Virus record (IMG/VR): IMGVR_UViG_3300031841_004520
Location: 1-64,000 of that record
DNA: 64,000 bases
Source of the DNA: a virus
Reading direction: 5' to 3' (one strand)
The first letter of the stretch is position 1; each line of letters begins with the position of its first letter. Of the stretch, positions 23,701 to 31,068 are shown one piece after another. Made by a program: the position numbers and the translations under genes. The notes under the pieces are model-generated. The model had not been told where the DNA came from. It did not search any database and was given only the letters and a program-made list of their open reading frames with translations.

Positions 23701-25449
23701 GGTAATGTTGGTATTGGTACACCTTCTCCAGCACACAAATTAGATGTGGTTTATCCTGATAGTGGATGTGTGAGATTTGCTGATCCGTCTGGCAGTGGAA
23801 TTATGATAGGTGATTGCGCTTTATCATCTAATGCTACTTATGCGGGTATGCAGCACACCAAAATGGTTGGTAGTTACATGATGGTGAGCGATGGTGACGA
23901 CACCTATATTAGTGCCAGAGATACTCAAAGTGTGTTTATTAGAGGTGGTGGAAATGCTGCTGAAGCAGAAATTGCTATTCATGATGTCGGTGCTGGTGGA
24001 GTGGGTATTGTGTTCAACAGCCAGAGTGCTGATAGAGATATTAGAATAGCAGGCACTGGTGACGCGAATCTCTTTAGGGTTGATGCTGATGAGGATAGAA
24101 TTGGTATCGGCACGGCTACACCAGCTTATAAGTTACATGTACAGGGTACTGCATATATTTACAATGGAATTATAAGTCCAACAACAGCATTTAGAACTGC
24201 TGATATTCCATTATCTGGTCCTCCTATTTATGATGGGTTTATTGCTTATCAAAATAGCGATTGTTGGGGTTTAGGTAATAGTGCTAACGACGGTTTTGTG
24301 TTTGAAAAAACAGATGGTAATCAAGGCGGTGCTGACGGCGGCATATTTTTTAATATAAGAGGTAGCGGTGGCACTACTGAAACAGCGATGAGTATAAATG
24401 GACAAAAAGAAATCTTTATTGGACAAACAGGAACCTATGTACAACAAGGATATTCGTTAAATGTTAAAGGTGGAGCAACTCTAGATTCTCTTAATATCAA
24501 TAGTCAGTATACACTTCCTACGGCAGATGGTACAGCTGGACAGAGTTTGGTAACAGATGGTGCTGGCAATATTGTATTTAGTAGTATTAGTGGAGGGGGA
24601 GCAGGTGGTTCTGGTAATTTAGTAAGAGGATCTGAGGTAGTAACTGCTACTACGGGACTCTTTGATGTTTCAGGAGGTTATAGCGTTGGTACACTTGATG
24701 TTTATCAAAATGGCGTTAAATTATTTGAAGGAGCTGCTTATGACTATACTGCTACAAACGGCACATCCTTTACGTTAGCCAACTCAGCCAATAGTGGAGA
24801 TTTAATAGAATACATAGGGCTTAATACTTCTACAAATGCGGTGGGTAATACCTCTTTGGGTACTGTAACTGTTACAAGTAATCAAACCGTATTCAACACA
24901 AGCGACACATTTACTAGCTCTAACTTGGCTGTATTTCTAAATGGTGTTAAGTTAGTAGACGGTACTGACTATAACGTAACCAGTAGTTCTCAGTTTACAT
25001 TAACATCTACCGCAGTCTCTGGAGACATTGTTGAATATATAGCTTATGGAGCTACAGTAGCCAGCTCTAATCTGCAAAAAACTGGTGATACAATGACGGG
25101 CAACTTAACTGTCAATGCAGATCTTATAGTTAAAGGTTACAAAGAAACACATACAGATAATGGCAATACTGGTACTTCACAAACTATAGACATTAGTAGT
25201 AGTACTTTACAAACATATACATTAACAGGTAATTGTACGTTTACAATGCCTACCGCAGAGGCTGGTAGAAGTTTTACAATGTTTCTTAAGACAGGAGCTG
25301 GCAGCTTCAGTGCTACATTTACTGGTGTTAAATTCCCTTTAAATATTGCCCCTATAATTACTACTGATGCTAATAGAATGGATTTAATTACATTTTACTC
25401 TGATGGGACAAATTGGTACGGCAATACACAGCAGGAGTACCATATATGA
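17722..25449 (+). CDS. Giant repetitive tail fibre with cupredoxin-like module
   Basis: 2,575 residues. (1) N-terminal attachment domain shared with the previous fibre (1-55). (2) Beta-rich linker. (3) Cupredoxin-like module at about 165-269, with His210 (GAHPFQF), Cys255, His258 and Met261 (YYQCTSHSSMQG), the four type-1 copper ligand positions with the C-x2-H-x2-M spacing of amicyanin. (4) About a dozen beta-modules from about 650 to 2150, each ending in a VGIGTxxPxxKLDV-type motif. (5) C-terminal strands (VYQNG/LNGVKL repeats) and an end domain (about 2470-2575) with SFTMFLKTG and FYSDGTNWYGN common to fibres of marine phages. Likely the main long adhesion fibre; no chaperone cleavage motif is recognised. 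Confidence 0.85.
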   Translation: MARNNLIQFRKGTLSQFNSTNPTLASGEPGFAIDANVLKVGDGITPWSGLLGFSVGSGISNINGLTSSSLVIDGGRNIQVTTSGTEIINISYTGLDHISVSAISNETNSNNTFIQDLLFDQYGHVTGVASVAVTGIGDSVPSNVLVSGDNISLLTNDADYESIPQYALTASPGNANYTFNGPGLSGGGNDPTLYLYRGRTYKFVNNMGAHPFQFQTTAGVGGTAYTDGITGSPVSNGTLTWEIQHDAPNILYYQCTSHSSMQGVVYILDKDSHPTISTISSVDNSNNTFVQDLSFDQYGHVTGVVSIGVTGIATTEDLSSVSGYLQGQINALPSDTNTFVSGIVYSTGSRDLVLTRNDGVLLTGDLSVVLQSGDNISLLNNNLGYITGFTETISSGDPVSFLVNDVPYAISGTHIAISNAASNVNNTDDDFVQDLLFDEFGHITGVVSAKASSGVVNAALNTQVQAGEHILLIYDSGTGTDPTGTLTINVTGIIDGGATVNHLPVFSNTVTPLVNSIIHQSGNTLGINDIASGGNITLHAHGINNTGSWIVNENAQGNSIYNTVFETRESGTRLGAMYSYGTAYGGGSLASVGSGGTAFASITGPVAIGPADATKDLLFGAGNAQYAKMTSTEFRINHDGLNRDFRVEGVTDQDLIVADASTGRVGIGTGVPEVRLHVSATNGEGTILSQTHDNNSWAGLLVRNEHNQNVASFQYGNSGVSHTPSLQNTLIVGSRQSGVPVKFYQGAELDGAFRHNNERIIFDTSGNTTLTAASGQNVVVSGSNDFIVYGIGTHPLIYTDPDSGPGRVGIGRIPDNYVLDVSGSLRVSPISTATRIFTVNNTSGTTAFEVEPNSVYTRLPLGVNITGSVNTAYGIEVYDTGIMSTGTFFFAAGNGIDAVGAYVKNINPSGDSFYALGIDGGAVNWVLMNDASGRGTEDTFVLMKGNVASDDVKLAVTASGNVGIGTDSPSTKLEVANNGNTTIRANNTSDNIINILNVDSDKGYIGTITDHDLRIGTNSNGRIIISNTGNVGIGVDPDVFLSGMPSHHPSFVLGDGNGHTSQTIYSASTSAGVIYFADGVDETSRSRGWISYDHNSGLDRMRFATSNVARMFIDSVGSVGIGTDSPVTKLDVSGTITASSGNSTQWNTAYGWGDHSQAAYITGHPVISAANTSSNAGNVFIQNLTLDANGHILAIDVALPTGVGGGGSGISSLLEDQNPQLGGNLDLNNKNIDGAGSIDIDGPITAEELTISSSDPYIYQRSTDSTEIVKTYHYDTGSQLGGLLSYGKSSSAFTSFNTLLGLGAGSFHLFSSYGHLGINTYGVAKDIVFGTDNTERARITSVGDIGIGTNSPVSKLDIRDGDILVGTKLVVGSGVYSQTSPGAYFGLKHTSLTGPSEYMIMSAGTHTYLSAKEDSDVIIRGGGNKVDHQVVVSESGVTIGKYRPAASSVVAEHDVELVYDDGGCVRVADRGGSGVMIGDCAYSLGDTYAGMKHTHHSGSQDYMMISQGYSTLVSSKSGYSTYLRAGGNATTYQTIIGSDAWGIGPNANRLRVNSQSVLVNNGTGNYDFKVYGQNNATPLIHADAALSRVGIGTATPASTLDVDGTITATTLVKSGGTSSQFLKADGSVDTSTYLTGSSTIGSLTDVTLTTPINNDQVLSYSSVGGFTNTDLGLNLMKRGSIPFGGYSDSQMGHYFFFDGSSEAVINTDGDDINFRVEGSGGTNLLFTDAGTDRVGIGNNSPTHKLDVAGETRIMPRSSPSGHTLYLGRHPYQANIKAEGSNQENQWMIIDSAGSGMRTALNYFVDDDVLLAYGGGNVGVGTTSPNNQLDIYATGVHAGATIRGTNAPGLKLWDMSYGTYNNGGSKIVEQASSLHSGVLIIDADTDNVGHGSYMSLRVDGTERVQITEHGNLGIGVDPDLFIRDLPSHHPSLVLGDGNGHTSQTFYSSSSSSAVIYFADGTGISHYPGYIQYTHSEDHMQFATNNLVRMRIDSAGNVGIGTPSPAHKLDVVYPDSGCVRFADPSGSGIMIGDCALSSNATYAGMQHTKMVGSYMMVSDGDDTYISARDTQSVFIRGGGNAAEAEIAIHDVGAGGVGIVFNSQSADRDIRIAGTGDANLFRVDADEDRIGIGTATPAYKLHVQGTAYIYNGIISPTTAFRTADIPLSGPPIYDGFIAYQNSDCWGLGNSANDGFVFEKTDGNQGGADGGIFFNIRGSGGTTETAMSINGQKEIFIGQTGTYVQQGYSLNVKGGATLDSLNINSQYTLPTADGTAGQSLVTDGAGNIVFSSISGGGAGGSGNLVRGSEVVTATTGLFDVSGGYSVGTLDVYQNGVKLFEGAAYDYTATNGTSFTLANSANSGDLIEYIGLNTSTNAVGNTSLGTVTVTSNQTVFNTSDTFTSSNLAVFLNGVKLVDGTDYNVTSSSQFTLTSTAVSGDIVEYIAYGATVASSNLQKTGDTMTGNLTVNADLIVKGYKETHTDNGNTGTSQTIDISSSTLQTYTLTGNCTFTMPTAEAGRSFTMFLKTGAGSFSATFTGVKFPLNIAPIITTDANRMDLITFYSDGTNWYGNTQQEYHI
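20821..21117 (+). repeat. Internal duplicated module of the giant fibre, copy A
   Basis: It encodes about 99 residues (GIGVDPDVFLSG, SHHPSFVLGDGNGHTSQ, VIYFADG, RMFIDSVGSVGIGTDSP) that recur with strong similarity at 23449-23745. DNA identity is also visible in the GATGGCAATGGTCATACTAG stretch, so the duplication is fairly recent compared with the other modules. Confidence 0.75.
23449..23745 (+). repeat. Internal duplicated module of the giant fibre, copy B
   Basis: Second copy of the module at 20821-21117, separated from it by about 2.6 kb in the same gene. Residues around the loop after YFADG differ most between the copies, while the SHHPS...GHTSQ and RM.IDS.G.VGIGT segments are conserved. 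Confidence 0.75.
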
Positions 25450-26306
25450 TTTTTATACCAAAGAAAACCTTAATGACAAATAAGTTATTCCGCGCCGATG
25501 GGGGTAGTGTTGCATTTGATGGTGAGTATCGTGTTCACACGTTTACGTCTAGTGGAACATTTTCTACCACTCTAGATTTAACCGTTGACATATTAGTTGT
25601 TGCTGGAGGTGGAGGTGGAGGTCAAGGTGGTGGTGGTGGAGGTGCTGGAGGATTAATTTATAATACTAATATTTCATTAGCTGCTGGTAGTTATACTGTA
25701 ACTATAGGTTCTGGTGGAGCCAGAGCAGTTCAGATACAAAATGCTGTCCACCCAGTACTGAATTATCAGGGTTCTAATGGAGGTAATTCTACTTTTGACT
25801 CTCTATATACTGCAGTAGGTGGTGGAGGTGGAGGTTCTCATAATACTGGTAGTAGTTTTAGTTGGAGTAGTAATCCTAGTGGTCGATCTAGAGATGATGG
25901 AAGATCTGGCGGTAGCGGAGGTGGAGCTGCATTTAATTGGAATATTAGTTCTCTTGGAGGTTGTCAAAGACCAACAGGAGGAGCTGGTACTGCTGGTCAG
26001 GGTAATAGCGGAGGAAGCAGTTGTAGTGGTGGCAATTGCAATACTCCTAGAAGGGCTGGAGGAGGTGGAGGCGCGGGTGGCGCTGGTGTAAGTTGTGGTT
26101 CAGCAAATGGAGGGGTTGGATTACAGGTAAATATTACAGGGTCGTCAGTGTATTATGCTGGTGGAGGAGGTGGTTGGAGTGGTGGCACAGGAGGTCAAGG
26201 TGGTGGCGGAAACTATGCTGTAGTAGCTACGCCAAATACCGGAGGGGGTGGAGGATCTAGTGCTGATGGAGCAGATGGCATAGTAATAGTGAGGTACACA
26301 AGATGA
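25446..26306 (+). CDS. Glycine-rich tail fibre tip protein
   Basis: 286 residues from ATG 25446, overlapping the giant fibre stop (ATGA). A short N-terminus and a beta strand region (YRVHTFTSSGTFSTTLDLTV) lead into VDILVVAGGGGGGQGGGGGG, and Gly-rich loops continue to the end, closing with DGIVIVRYT. This is the Gly-rich fibre-tip pattern in which polyglycine loops form a lattice and interrupting residues set receptor specificity. It is probably a host-range determinant. An in-frame ATG at 25473 is an alternative start. Confidence 0.8.
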   Translation: MIFIPKKTLMTNKLFRADGGSVAFDGEYRVHTFTSSGTFSTTLDLTVDILVVAGGGGGGQGGGGGGAGGLIYNTNISLAAGSYTVTIGSGGARAVQIQNAVHPVLNYQGSNGGNSTFDSLYTAVGGGGGGSHNTGSSFSWSSNPSGRSRDDGRSGGSGGGAAFNWNISSLGGCQRPTGGAGTAGQGNSGGSSCSGGNCNTPRRAGGGGGAGGAGVSCGSANGGVGLQVNITGSSVYYAGGGGGWSGGTGGQGGGGNYAVVATPNTGGGGGSSADGADGIVIVRYTR

Positions 26307-26656
26307 CAAGAGCAAGAGAAACAAGTGAAAACGCAAGACAAGCAAAGGCTTGGGTTAATTTTCAAGACGGTGGAACTATAACCAGCGCTTTCAATATAAG
26401 TAGTGTAACAGAATCGCCAAGTACTGCGCTTCCGGCTGGTCATTTTAGAGTAAATTTTGAAAACGCCATGCCAGATACTGATTATGTAACTTTAATAACT
26501 CAAACAGATAATGGATGGGGAAATAAAACTTCTTTGGTTCAAACTCATTCTACGGACTACACTGCAAATTCTTTTGCAATAGTTGCAGTACAAGGTCAAC
26601 AAAATGCCGTATCAGAATCGCCAGTAGCAACAATGGCTGTTTGTTTCCACGATTAA
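26303..26656 (+). CDS. Small tail fibre domain protein (KAWVNF family)
   Basis: 117 residues. Contains AKAWVNFQDGGTITSAFNIS, HFRVNFENAMPDTDYV and a final ATMAVCFHD. The same domain forms the C-terminal half of the protein at 27536-28240. This is a common terminal domain of phage fibres, here as a stand-alone chain. It overlaps the previous gene by 4 bases (ATGA). Confidence 0.7.
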   Translation: MTRARETSENARQAKAWVNFQDGGTITSAFNISSVTESPSTALPAGHFRVNFENAMPDTDYVTLITQTDNGWGNKTSLVQTHSTDYTANSFAIVAVQGQQNAVSESPVATMAVCFHD

Positions 26657-26669
26657 ACAAGGAGAAAAA

Positions 26670-26927
26670 ATGAAAAGAATAATTTATCCAAATGATGACG
26701 GTGGAGTGGCAGTAATTCACCCATCGCCTAACACAAAATATACAATAGAAGAACTTGCTCTTAAGGATGTTCCTGCTGGCAAACCTTACATAATTATAGA
26801 AGATACAGATATTCCTACAGATAGAACATTTCGTAATGCCTGGGAATATGATTTTGGAACTTTAGATAATGTAGATGGTTTCGGATTGGGCTCTGAAGAA
26901 TTTTTTAACCAAGGCTTAGGAGGTTGA
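26670..26927 (+). CDS. Small conserved fibre-locus protein
   Basis: 85 residues. RIIYPNDDGGVAVIHPSP, PAGKPYIIIEDTDIPTDRTF and RNAWEYDFG follow a pattern I recognise from small proteins encoded within phage tail fibre clusters. Their role is not established; they may be assembly factors or minor fibre components. AAGGAGA precedes the start. Confidence 0.65.
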   Translation: MKRIIYPNDDGGVAVIHPSPNTKYTIEELALKDVPAGKPYIIIEDTDIPTDRTFRNAWEYDFGTLDNVDGFGLGSEEFFNQGLGG

Positions 26928-26928
26928 A

Positions 26929-27534
26929 ATGATTAATGTAAATATGGATAAAGCTAAAGAGATATGGAAAGATAAGATTCGTGAGGATCGAAAACCTTAC
27001 TTTGAATCTTTAGATGTAGACTACCTTAAAGCTACAGAAGCTCAGAATGTAACATTGAAAAGCCACATAGAGACAAAGAAACAACAGCTCCGTGATGCTC
27101 CAGAAGATTCTAGGATTAACGAAGCTGAAACCCCAGAGTTACTAAAGTCAGTAGATCCTGTATCTGAAATTATGTATATAACAGAATTAGATCAGGCTAA
27201 GTTAGACAAGCTTACAGAGATAGATGAGGATTGGAAAGTAATACTTAATACAGGTTTTGAAACACCAGAAGGTTGGAGCCTTGGTATTACTACAGATGAC
27301 GTAGCATTATTGAACGGAGCGTACTCTCTTGCAAAAGAAGCTGCTGCTCTTGGTTCTACAGACCCTGTTACTATTTTAGATACTAATGGAGAACCTCATT
27401 CATTAAGCGTAGCGGAAATGACACCAATTATGTTGGCGTATGGTGCTGCGAGAGCTAATCTAAGTGGCGCAGACGCTGCAAGAAGAAAACTGGTTAAAGA
27501 CGCAACAACAATAGAAGAACTAGCGGAGATATAA
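26929..27534 (+). CDS. Fibre-locus helical protein, assembly factor candidate
   Basis: 201 residues, mostly helical. It begins with MDKAKEIWKDKIREDRKPYF and has KQQLRDAPEDSRINEAETPE in the middle and an Ala-rich C-terminus. Such helical proteins next to fibre genes often act as fibre assembly chaperones (XkdW/DUF4376-like in placement). The assignment is by context only. GGAGG precedes the ATG. Confidence 0.55.
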   Translation: MINVNMDKAKEIWKDKIREDRKPYFESLDVDYLKATEAQNVTLKSHIETKKQQLRDAPEDSRINEAETPELLKSVDPVSEIMYITELDQAKLDKLTEIDEDWKVILNTGFETPEGWSLGITTDDVALLNGAYSLAKEAAALGSTDPVTILDTNGEPHSLSVAEMTPIMLAYGAARANLSGADAARRKLVKDATTIEELAEI

Positions 27535-27535
27535 A

Positions 27536-28240
27536 ATGAGTATAGCTAGAGACATAAGCAGACAAAGCAGTAAACAGAATGCAACATTAACAGCGGATCA
27601 AACTGCAGTTACGGTTACAGGAGGATTTAGTGGCTCTAGCATACAGGTATATCTTAATGGCGTTAAAATTATACAAGGACAAGATTATAGCTTGAATGGT
27701 ACTAGTGGTATTACATTAACTCAGGGAGCTAGTGCTGGAGATATAATTGAGTTCGTAATCAGAAATACCTCTAATTCAGGATTTAGCGCTGCAAATACTG
27801 GACAAATTGTAGATCAAGCTGTTACTTTTGATAAATTATCAAATAGTGGAACTGAAGCAGATAATGTGCAAAAAAGAACTGCAAAAGCTTGGGTTAATTT
27901 TGATGGCACTTTTGCAAGTACTCCGTATACCGAAGCTAATGGAGGAATTAGGGATGCCTTTAATATTAGCACCATTACTGACGCAGGTACTGGAACTTAT
28001 ATAGTAAACTTTGATACAGCTTTTGCAAATGATGAGTGGTCTATGGCTGGTGCTGGTAGATTGGCTACATACACAGGAGATAGTAATTCTCCACAAATAA
28101 ATTTAGACAGAAAAGTAAGTCGTAATTTAGCTATAACAACTACTTACGCTAGAGTTTGCGCTACTTACCATTTTGGAAGCACTATTAATCTTGCTAATCC
28201 TGAAGAGATAATGTTAATATTTTTTGGAGAATTATCATGA
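27536..28240 (+). CDS. Tail fibre protein with KAWVNF terminal domain
   Basis: 234 residues. The N-terminal half has beta repeats with VYLNGVKIIQGQDYSLNG, like the C-terminal strands of the giant fibre (VFLNGVKLVDGTDYNVTS). AKAWVNFDGTF, RDAFNISTIT and YIVNFDTAF then form the terminal domain shared with 26303-26656. This looks like module shuffling between adjacent fibre genes. GGAG precedes the start; it overlaps the next gene by 4 bases. Confidence 0.75.
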   Translation: MSIARDISRQSSKQNATLTADQTAVTVTGGFSGSSIQVYLNGVKIIQGQDYSLNGTSGITLTQGASAGDIIEFVIRNTSNSGFSAANTGQIVDQAVTFDKLSNSGTEADNVQKRTAKAWVNFDGTFASTPYTEANGGIRDAFNISTITDAGTGTYIVNFDTAFANDEWSMAGAGRLATYTGDSNSPQINLDRKVSRNLAITTTYARVCATYHFGSTINLANPEEIMLIFFGELS

Positions 28241-28731
28241 CAAAAACACACAATAACGCAACACTATCATCTTCGCTTACTGGGTCTGTAGCTTTCTTCC
28301 CTTTATCAAGTGCGCCTATTGGTTGGATCAAAGCTGACGGTTCTGCTATATCTAGAACAACTTACTCAGATCTTTTTGATGTAATTGGTACAGAGCATGG
28401 CTCTGGAGATGGAAGTACGACATTCAATGTGCCAGATTTACGTGGAGAATTTTTAAGGTGTTGGGACGATGGAAGGGTAGTAGATTCTGGAAGGGCAATA
28501 AATTCTTCTCAATCACAAGATTGGAAGAGTTTTTATCAACATAATACAGGTCAGAATACTTACAGTTACGATCACACCCATGTAAATATGGGTAAAACCA
28601 TATATCCAACTTATACTGGCAGATTGTTTGTAGGAGGTTGGTCTGCTCCATCAGCTGCGATGGGTACAGCTTGGGATGAGTCAGAAATTAGGCCAAGAAA
28701 TGTGGCGTTGCTAGCCTGTATTAAAACTTAA
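28237..28731 (+). CDS. Tail collar domain fibre protein
   Basis: 164 residues. Contains the phage tail collar pattern: AFFPLSSAPIGWIKADGSAI, YSDLFDVIGTEHGSGDGSTT, FNVPDLRGEFLRCWDDG. The collar domain usually lies at the start of distal fibre tips. The C-terminal NVALLACIKT is also typical. The chain is short, so it is probably a separate tip subunit. Confidence 0.85.
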   Translation: MTKTHNNATLSSSLTGSVAFFPLSSAPIGWIKADGSAISRTTYSDLFDVIGTEHGSGDGSTTFNVPDLRGEFLRCWDDGRVVDSGRAINSSQSQDWKSFYQHNTGQNTYSYDHTHVNMGKTIYPTYTGRLFVGGWSAPSAAMGTAWDESEIRPRNVALLACIKT

Positions 28732-28784
28732 AGAAGAAACATGCTTAATAGTGTATATATAACTATATAGATTACGGAGATACC

Positions 28785-29330
28785 ATGGCAGATTATTTCT
28801 TTCCATCACCTAGCGGTAACACTACTGATATCAGAGAATCTGGTACTATAGTTAAGATTATCAAAAAAAATAGTAAGTTTAAGGTTATAAAAACGAATAA
28901 ACCTACTATTGGTGATACAATATCATTAACAGCCACGCCTTTAGGCTCCCCAAATAATGTTACTCAGTGGTCATTATCGTACGACAACAGTGAAACCACT
29001 ACAGATGATAATTTAGACAGATCAGATACATCTTTACCAGACACAAATCCCACAATAAATATTTATGATACGGACTTATTATTTATTTCAGTTCTGCCAA
29101 AAACTTTTAGTAATGCTGGTGAAGTCGCAAATCTAATTTTAACTTCTAATGCTAGTTCACACCCTTATCAAAGTCTTAGTGTTGGTAGTGTTGTTAATAA
29201 TCCAGAAAATAGTGGTGTAATTAAATGGAATCCAGGAGTGGGTAACACTGGTACATTTTTTTATCGATGGAAAGATTCGACAGGCGTATCTTCTGCTGGC
29301 GGCACAATCAATGTTACCTCTACTCCTTAA
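28785..29330 (+). CDS. Virion protein with degenerate cupredoxin-like fold
   Basis: 181 residues, beta-rich, with no signal peptide. The C-terminal half parallels the cupredoxin module of the giant fibre: a strand (LLFISVL), ASSHPYQSL in place of GAHPFQF, GVIKWNP in place of GTLTWEI, then GTFFYRWKDSTG and GGTINV in place of the Cys-His-Met loop. The first His is kept, but the Cys, second His and Met are absent, so copper binding is not expected. CGGAGA precedes the start. It is the last adhesion-type gene before the neck genes. Confidence 0.55.
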   Translation: MADYFFPSPSGNTTDIRESGTIVKIIKKNSKFKVIKTNKPTIGDTISLTATPLGSPNNVTQWSLSYDNSETTTDDNLDRSDTSLPDTNPTINIYDTDLLFISVLPKTFSNAGEVANLILTSNASSHPYQSLSVGSVVNNPENSGVIKWNPGVGNTGTFFYRWKDSTGVSSAGGTINVTSTP

Positions 29331-29347
29331 ACACTAGAAACTATATT

Positions 29348-29872
29348 ATGTCTACACAATGGATATTAGAAATACCACTTATTGTAAGAACTTGGATAAA
29401 TGATTTATCTGATAGTCCTACCTATAGTGACGATAGATTACAGCAAGTTATTATTGTTGCTGGACAATATGTAACTAGAGAAATAAATTTAGACATTAAG
29501 TATAATTGCGATATCGTAAATCTTTCTATTAGTCCAGACCCTTCCACGCCCAATAGAGATGAAACATTTATTGCTTTCGTAGCTCTAAAGGCAGCCTGTA
29601 TTTTAGATCAAAGTACATTTAGAACCAAAGCTGCCGGGGAAGGCATTAGAGCAGGTTTGGGTGCTGCCAGCGTTTCTGTCGCAGGGAACCTAAAAGGATA
29701 TAAAGAGATCTTGGACGTCGGCCCTTGTGCTATGTATGAAAAACTAAGGATGGAATATGAAATAGGTAATGCTAATGGTATTAAGGCTGTCCTTGGACCA
29801 TTTGTAGGCAATAATTTTGATGCTAGATATTTAAATAGAGAACACGGAAGATCTAGAGACTTCTTTTCATGA
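29348..29872 (+). CDS. Head-tail adaptor (neck) protein
   Basis: 174 residues from ATG 29348; a longer in-frame extension lies inside the previous gene. An N-terminal helical region (WINDLSDSPTYSDDRLQQVI), a helix (ETFIAFVALKAACILDQSTF) and a C-terminal hydrophilic tail fit the small helical adaptor that binds the portal from below (gp6-like class). Location at the head of the neck cluster supports this. Confidence 0.65.
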   Translation: MSTQWILEIPLIVRTWINDLSDSPTYSDDRLQQVIIVAGQYVTREINLDIKYNCDIVNLSISPDPSTPNRDETFIAFVALKAACILDQSTFRTKAAGEGIRAGLGAASVSVAGNLKGYKEILDVGPCAMYEKLRMEYEIGNANGIKAVLGPFVGNNFDARYLNREHGRSRDFFS

Positions 29873-31068
29873 TAGACTTAACTGCTGTTAAAAACCTATA
29901 TAATAATACTATAGATGACTTACTGTCTTCTAAAGGATTGGCTGTGCCTTGTAATGTTGTACACGAAGACCCTAGCGGATCAGGATGTCCAAACTGTGTA
30001 GTAAATCCTATTACGGGAAGATCTACCAGCAGGTACTCTCAGCCTACATTAGCTCCTGACCTTGAGATCAAAGCTTCTGGAGGTGTGCCAGAGGATATGT
30101 TTATATTTTATATAGATGAAAATAGTAGTTATTATAGTAGTGGAAATCAAGATATTCAGATGAGTGGAATGACTCTCTTTAGAGAAGCATTTCCTAGTAG
30201 CTTGGTGTTTTTTTTAGATGTAGAACATCCTCAAGGCTTTCAAACCTTATATCCTAGCGGTTTTTTTGACGACGGTCTCACTTTTTCTTCAAGAGAAAGT
30301 ATTGGTAAGCTTTTAGTAAGAGATAGTGGTAACCCAGCTTCTGCTGAAAACTCTTATCAGATATTACAAGACATTATTAGTAGTGGAGTAAGTTCTACTG
30401 CTAGTGGCATTTTTTATAATAGTAATACTGCACATATACTTAGAGATAGCTCTAATAGCTTGGTGCCTAGTGACGTATCCGCTACATTTAGTGGTTTAGT
30501 GTCTAGCTTTAATGGCTTAAGTATTGGTGTAAGAAACACTGACTCTATTTGGCAGCACGAGGAGCTGTTATGCGGTTTTGCTCATGATGCGTGTTTCAAT
30601 AGAACGGATGCTATAGACGCTTTTGTTGACACTCATTGTGACGGTCGTGTGCTCAGTTCATTTAGAGAAACATACAATACACACTGTTCTGGAGAAGATT
30701 ACTTTCCTGCTCCAGTTTCGGAAGAAGTTGCTTCCGGAGAATATATTTGGTTTCCTGAAGGCCATATATGTCCTGTTTGTAACGGAGCAGGTTCTTTCCC
30801 TGTTACTACTACAGAGTTAAAAAATATAGTGGTGATTTTTGATAATAAAAAATTTATTAATTTTGGTAATGTTAATGTACCTCAAGGAGACATGCAGACC
30901 ATAACTCCTATTACTATGTATACTACATTAACCACAGCAGATTATATACTTGTAGATACATCAGTCACCCCTTATGCACAAAACAAGTTTACTAGAGTTT
31001 CAGAACCACAGCCAGTAGGATTAGGAGAAAATAAATATATTTTTACTAATTGGCAAAGGAGTTCTTAG
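29869..31068 (+). CDS. Neck protein with split zinc knuckle and large inserted domain
   Basis: 399 residues. The N-terminus has Cys28 and CPNC (40-43) in GSGCPNCVVNPITGRSTSRY. The C-terminal part resumes with CPVCNGAGSFP (Cys301, Cys304) and a beta domain. I know this Cys-pair arrangement from much shorter phage head-completion proteins in which the two pairs are about 20 to 40 residues apart. Here about 255 residues separate them. The insert contains ILRDSSNS with a DxSxS motif (193-197), as in VWA-type metal sites, and two hydrophobic strands (MFIFYID, SLVFFLD). Overlaps the previous gene by 4 bases. Confidence 0.6.
   Translation: MIDLTAVKNLYNNTIDDLLSSKGLAVPCNVVHEDPSGSGCPNCVVNPITGRSTSRYSQPTLAPDLEIKASGGVPEDMFIFYIDENSSYYSSGNQDIQMSGMTLFREAFPSSLVFFLDVEHPQGFQTLYPSGFFDDGLTFSSRESIGKLLVRDSGNPASAENSYQILQDIISSGVSSTASGIFYNSNTAHILRDSSNSLVPSDVSATFSGLVSSFNGLSIGVRNTDSIWQHEELLCGFAHDACFNRTDAIDAFVDTHCDGRVLSSFRETYNTHCSGEDYFPAPVSEEVASGEYIWFPEGHICPVCNGAGSFPVTTTELKNIVVIFDNKKFINFGNVNVPQGDMQTITPITMYTTLTTADYILVDTSVTPYAQNKFTRVSEPQPVGLGENKYIFTNWQRSS

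Noticed and set aside
17722-25449. Diversity-generating retroelement target in the fibre region
   Set aside because: The N-terminal domain recalls such fibres, but no reverse transcriptase gene or template-repeat pair is visible in the window.
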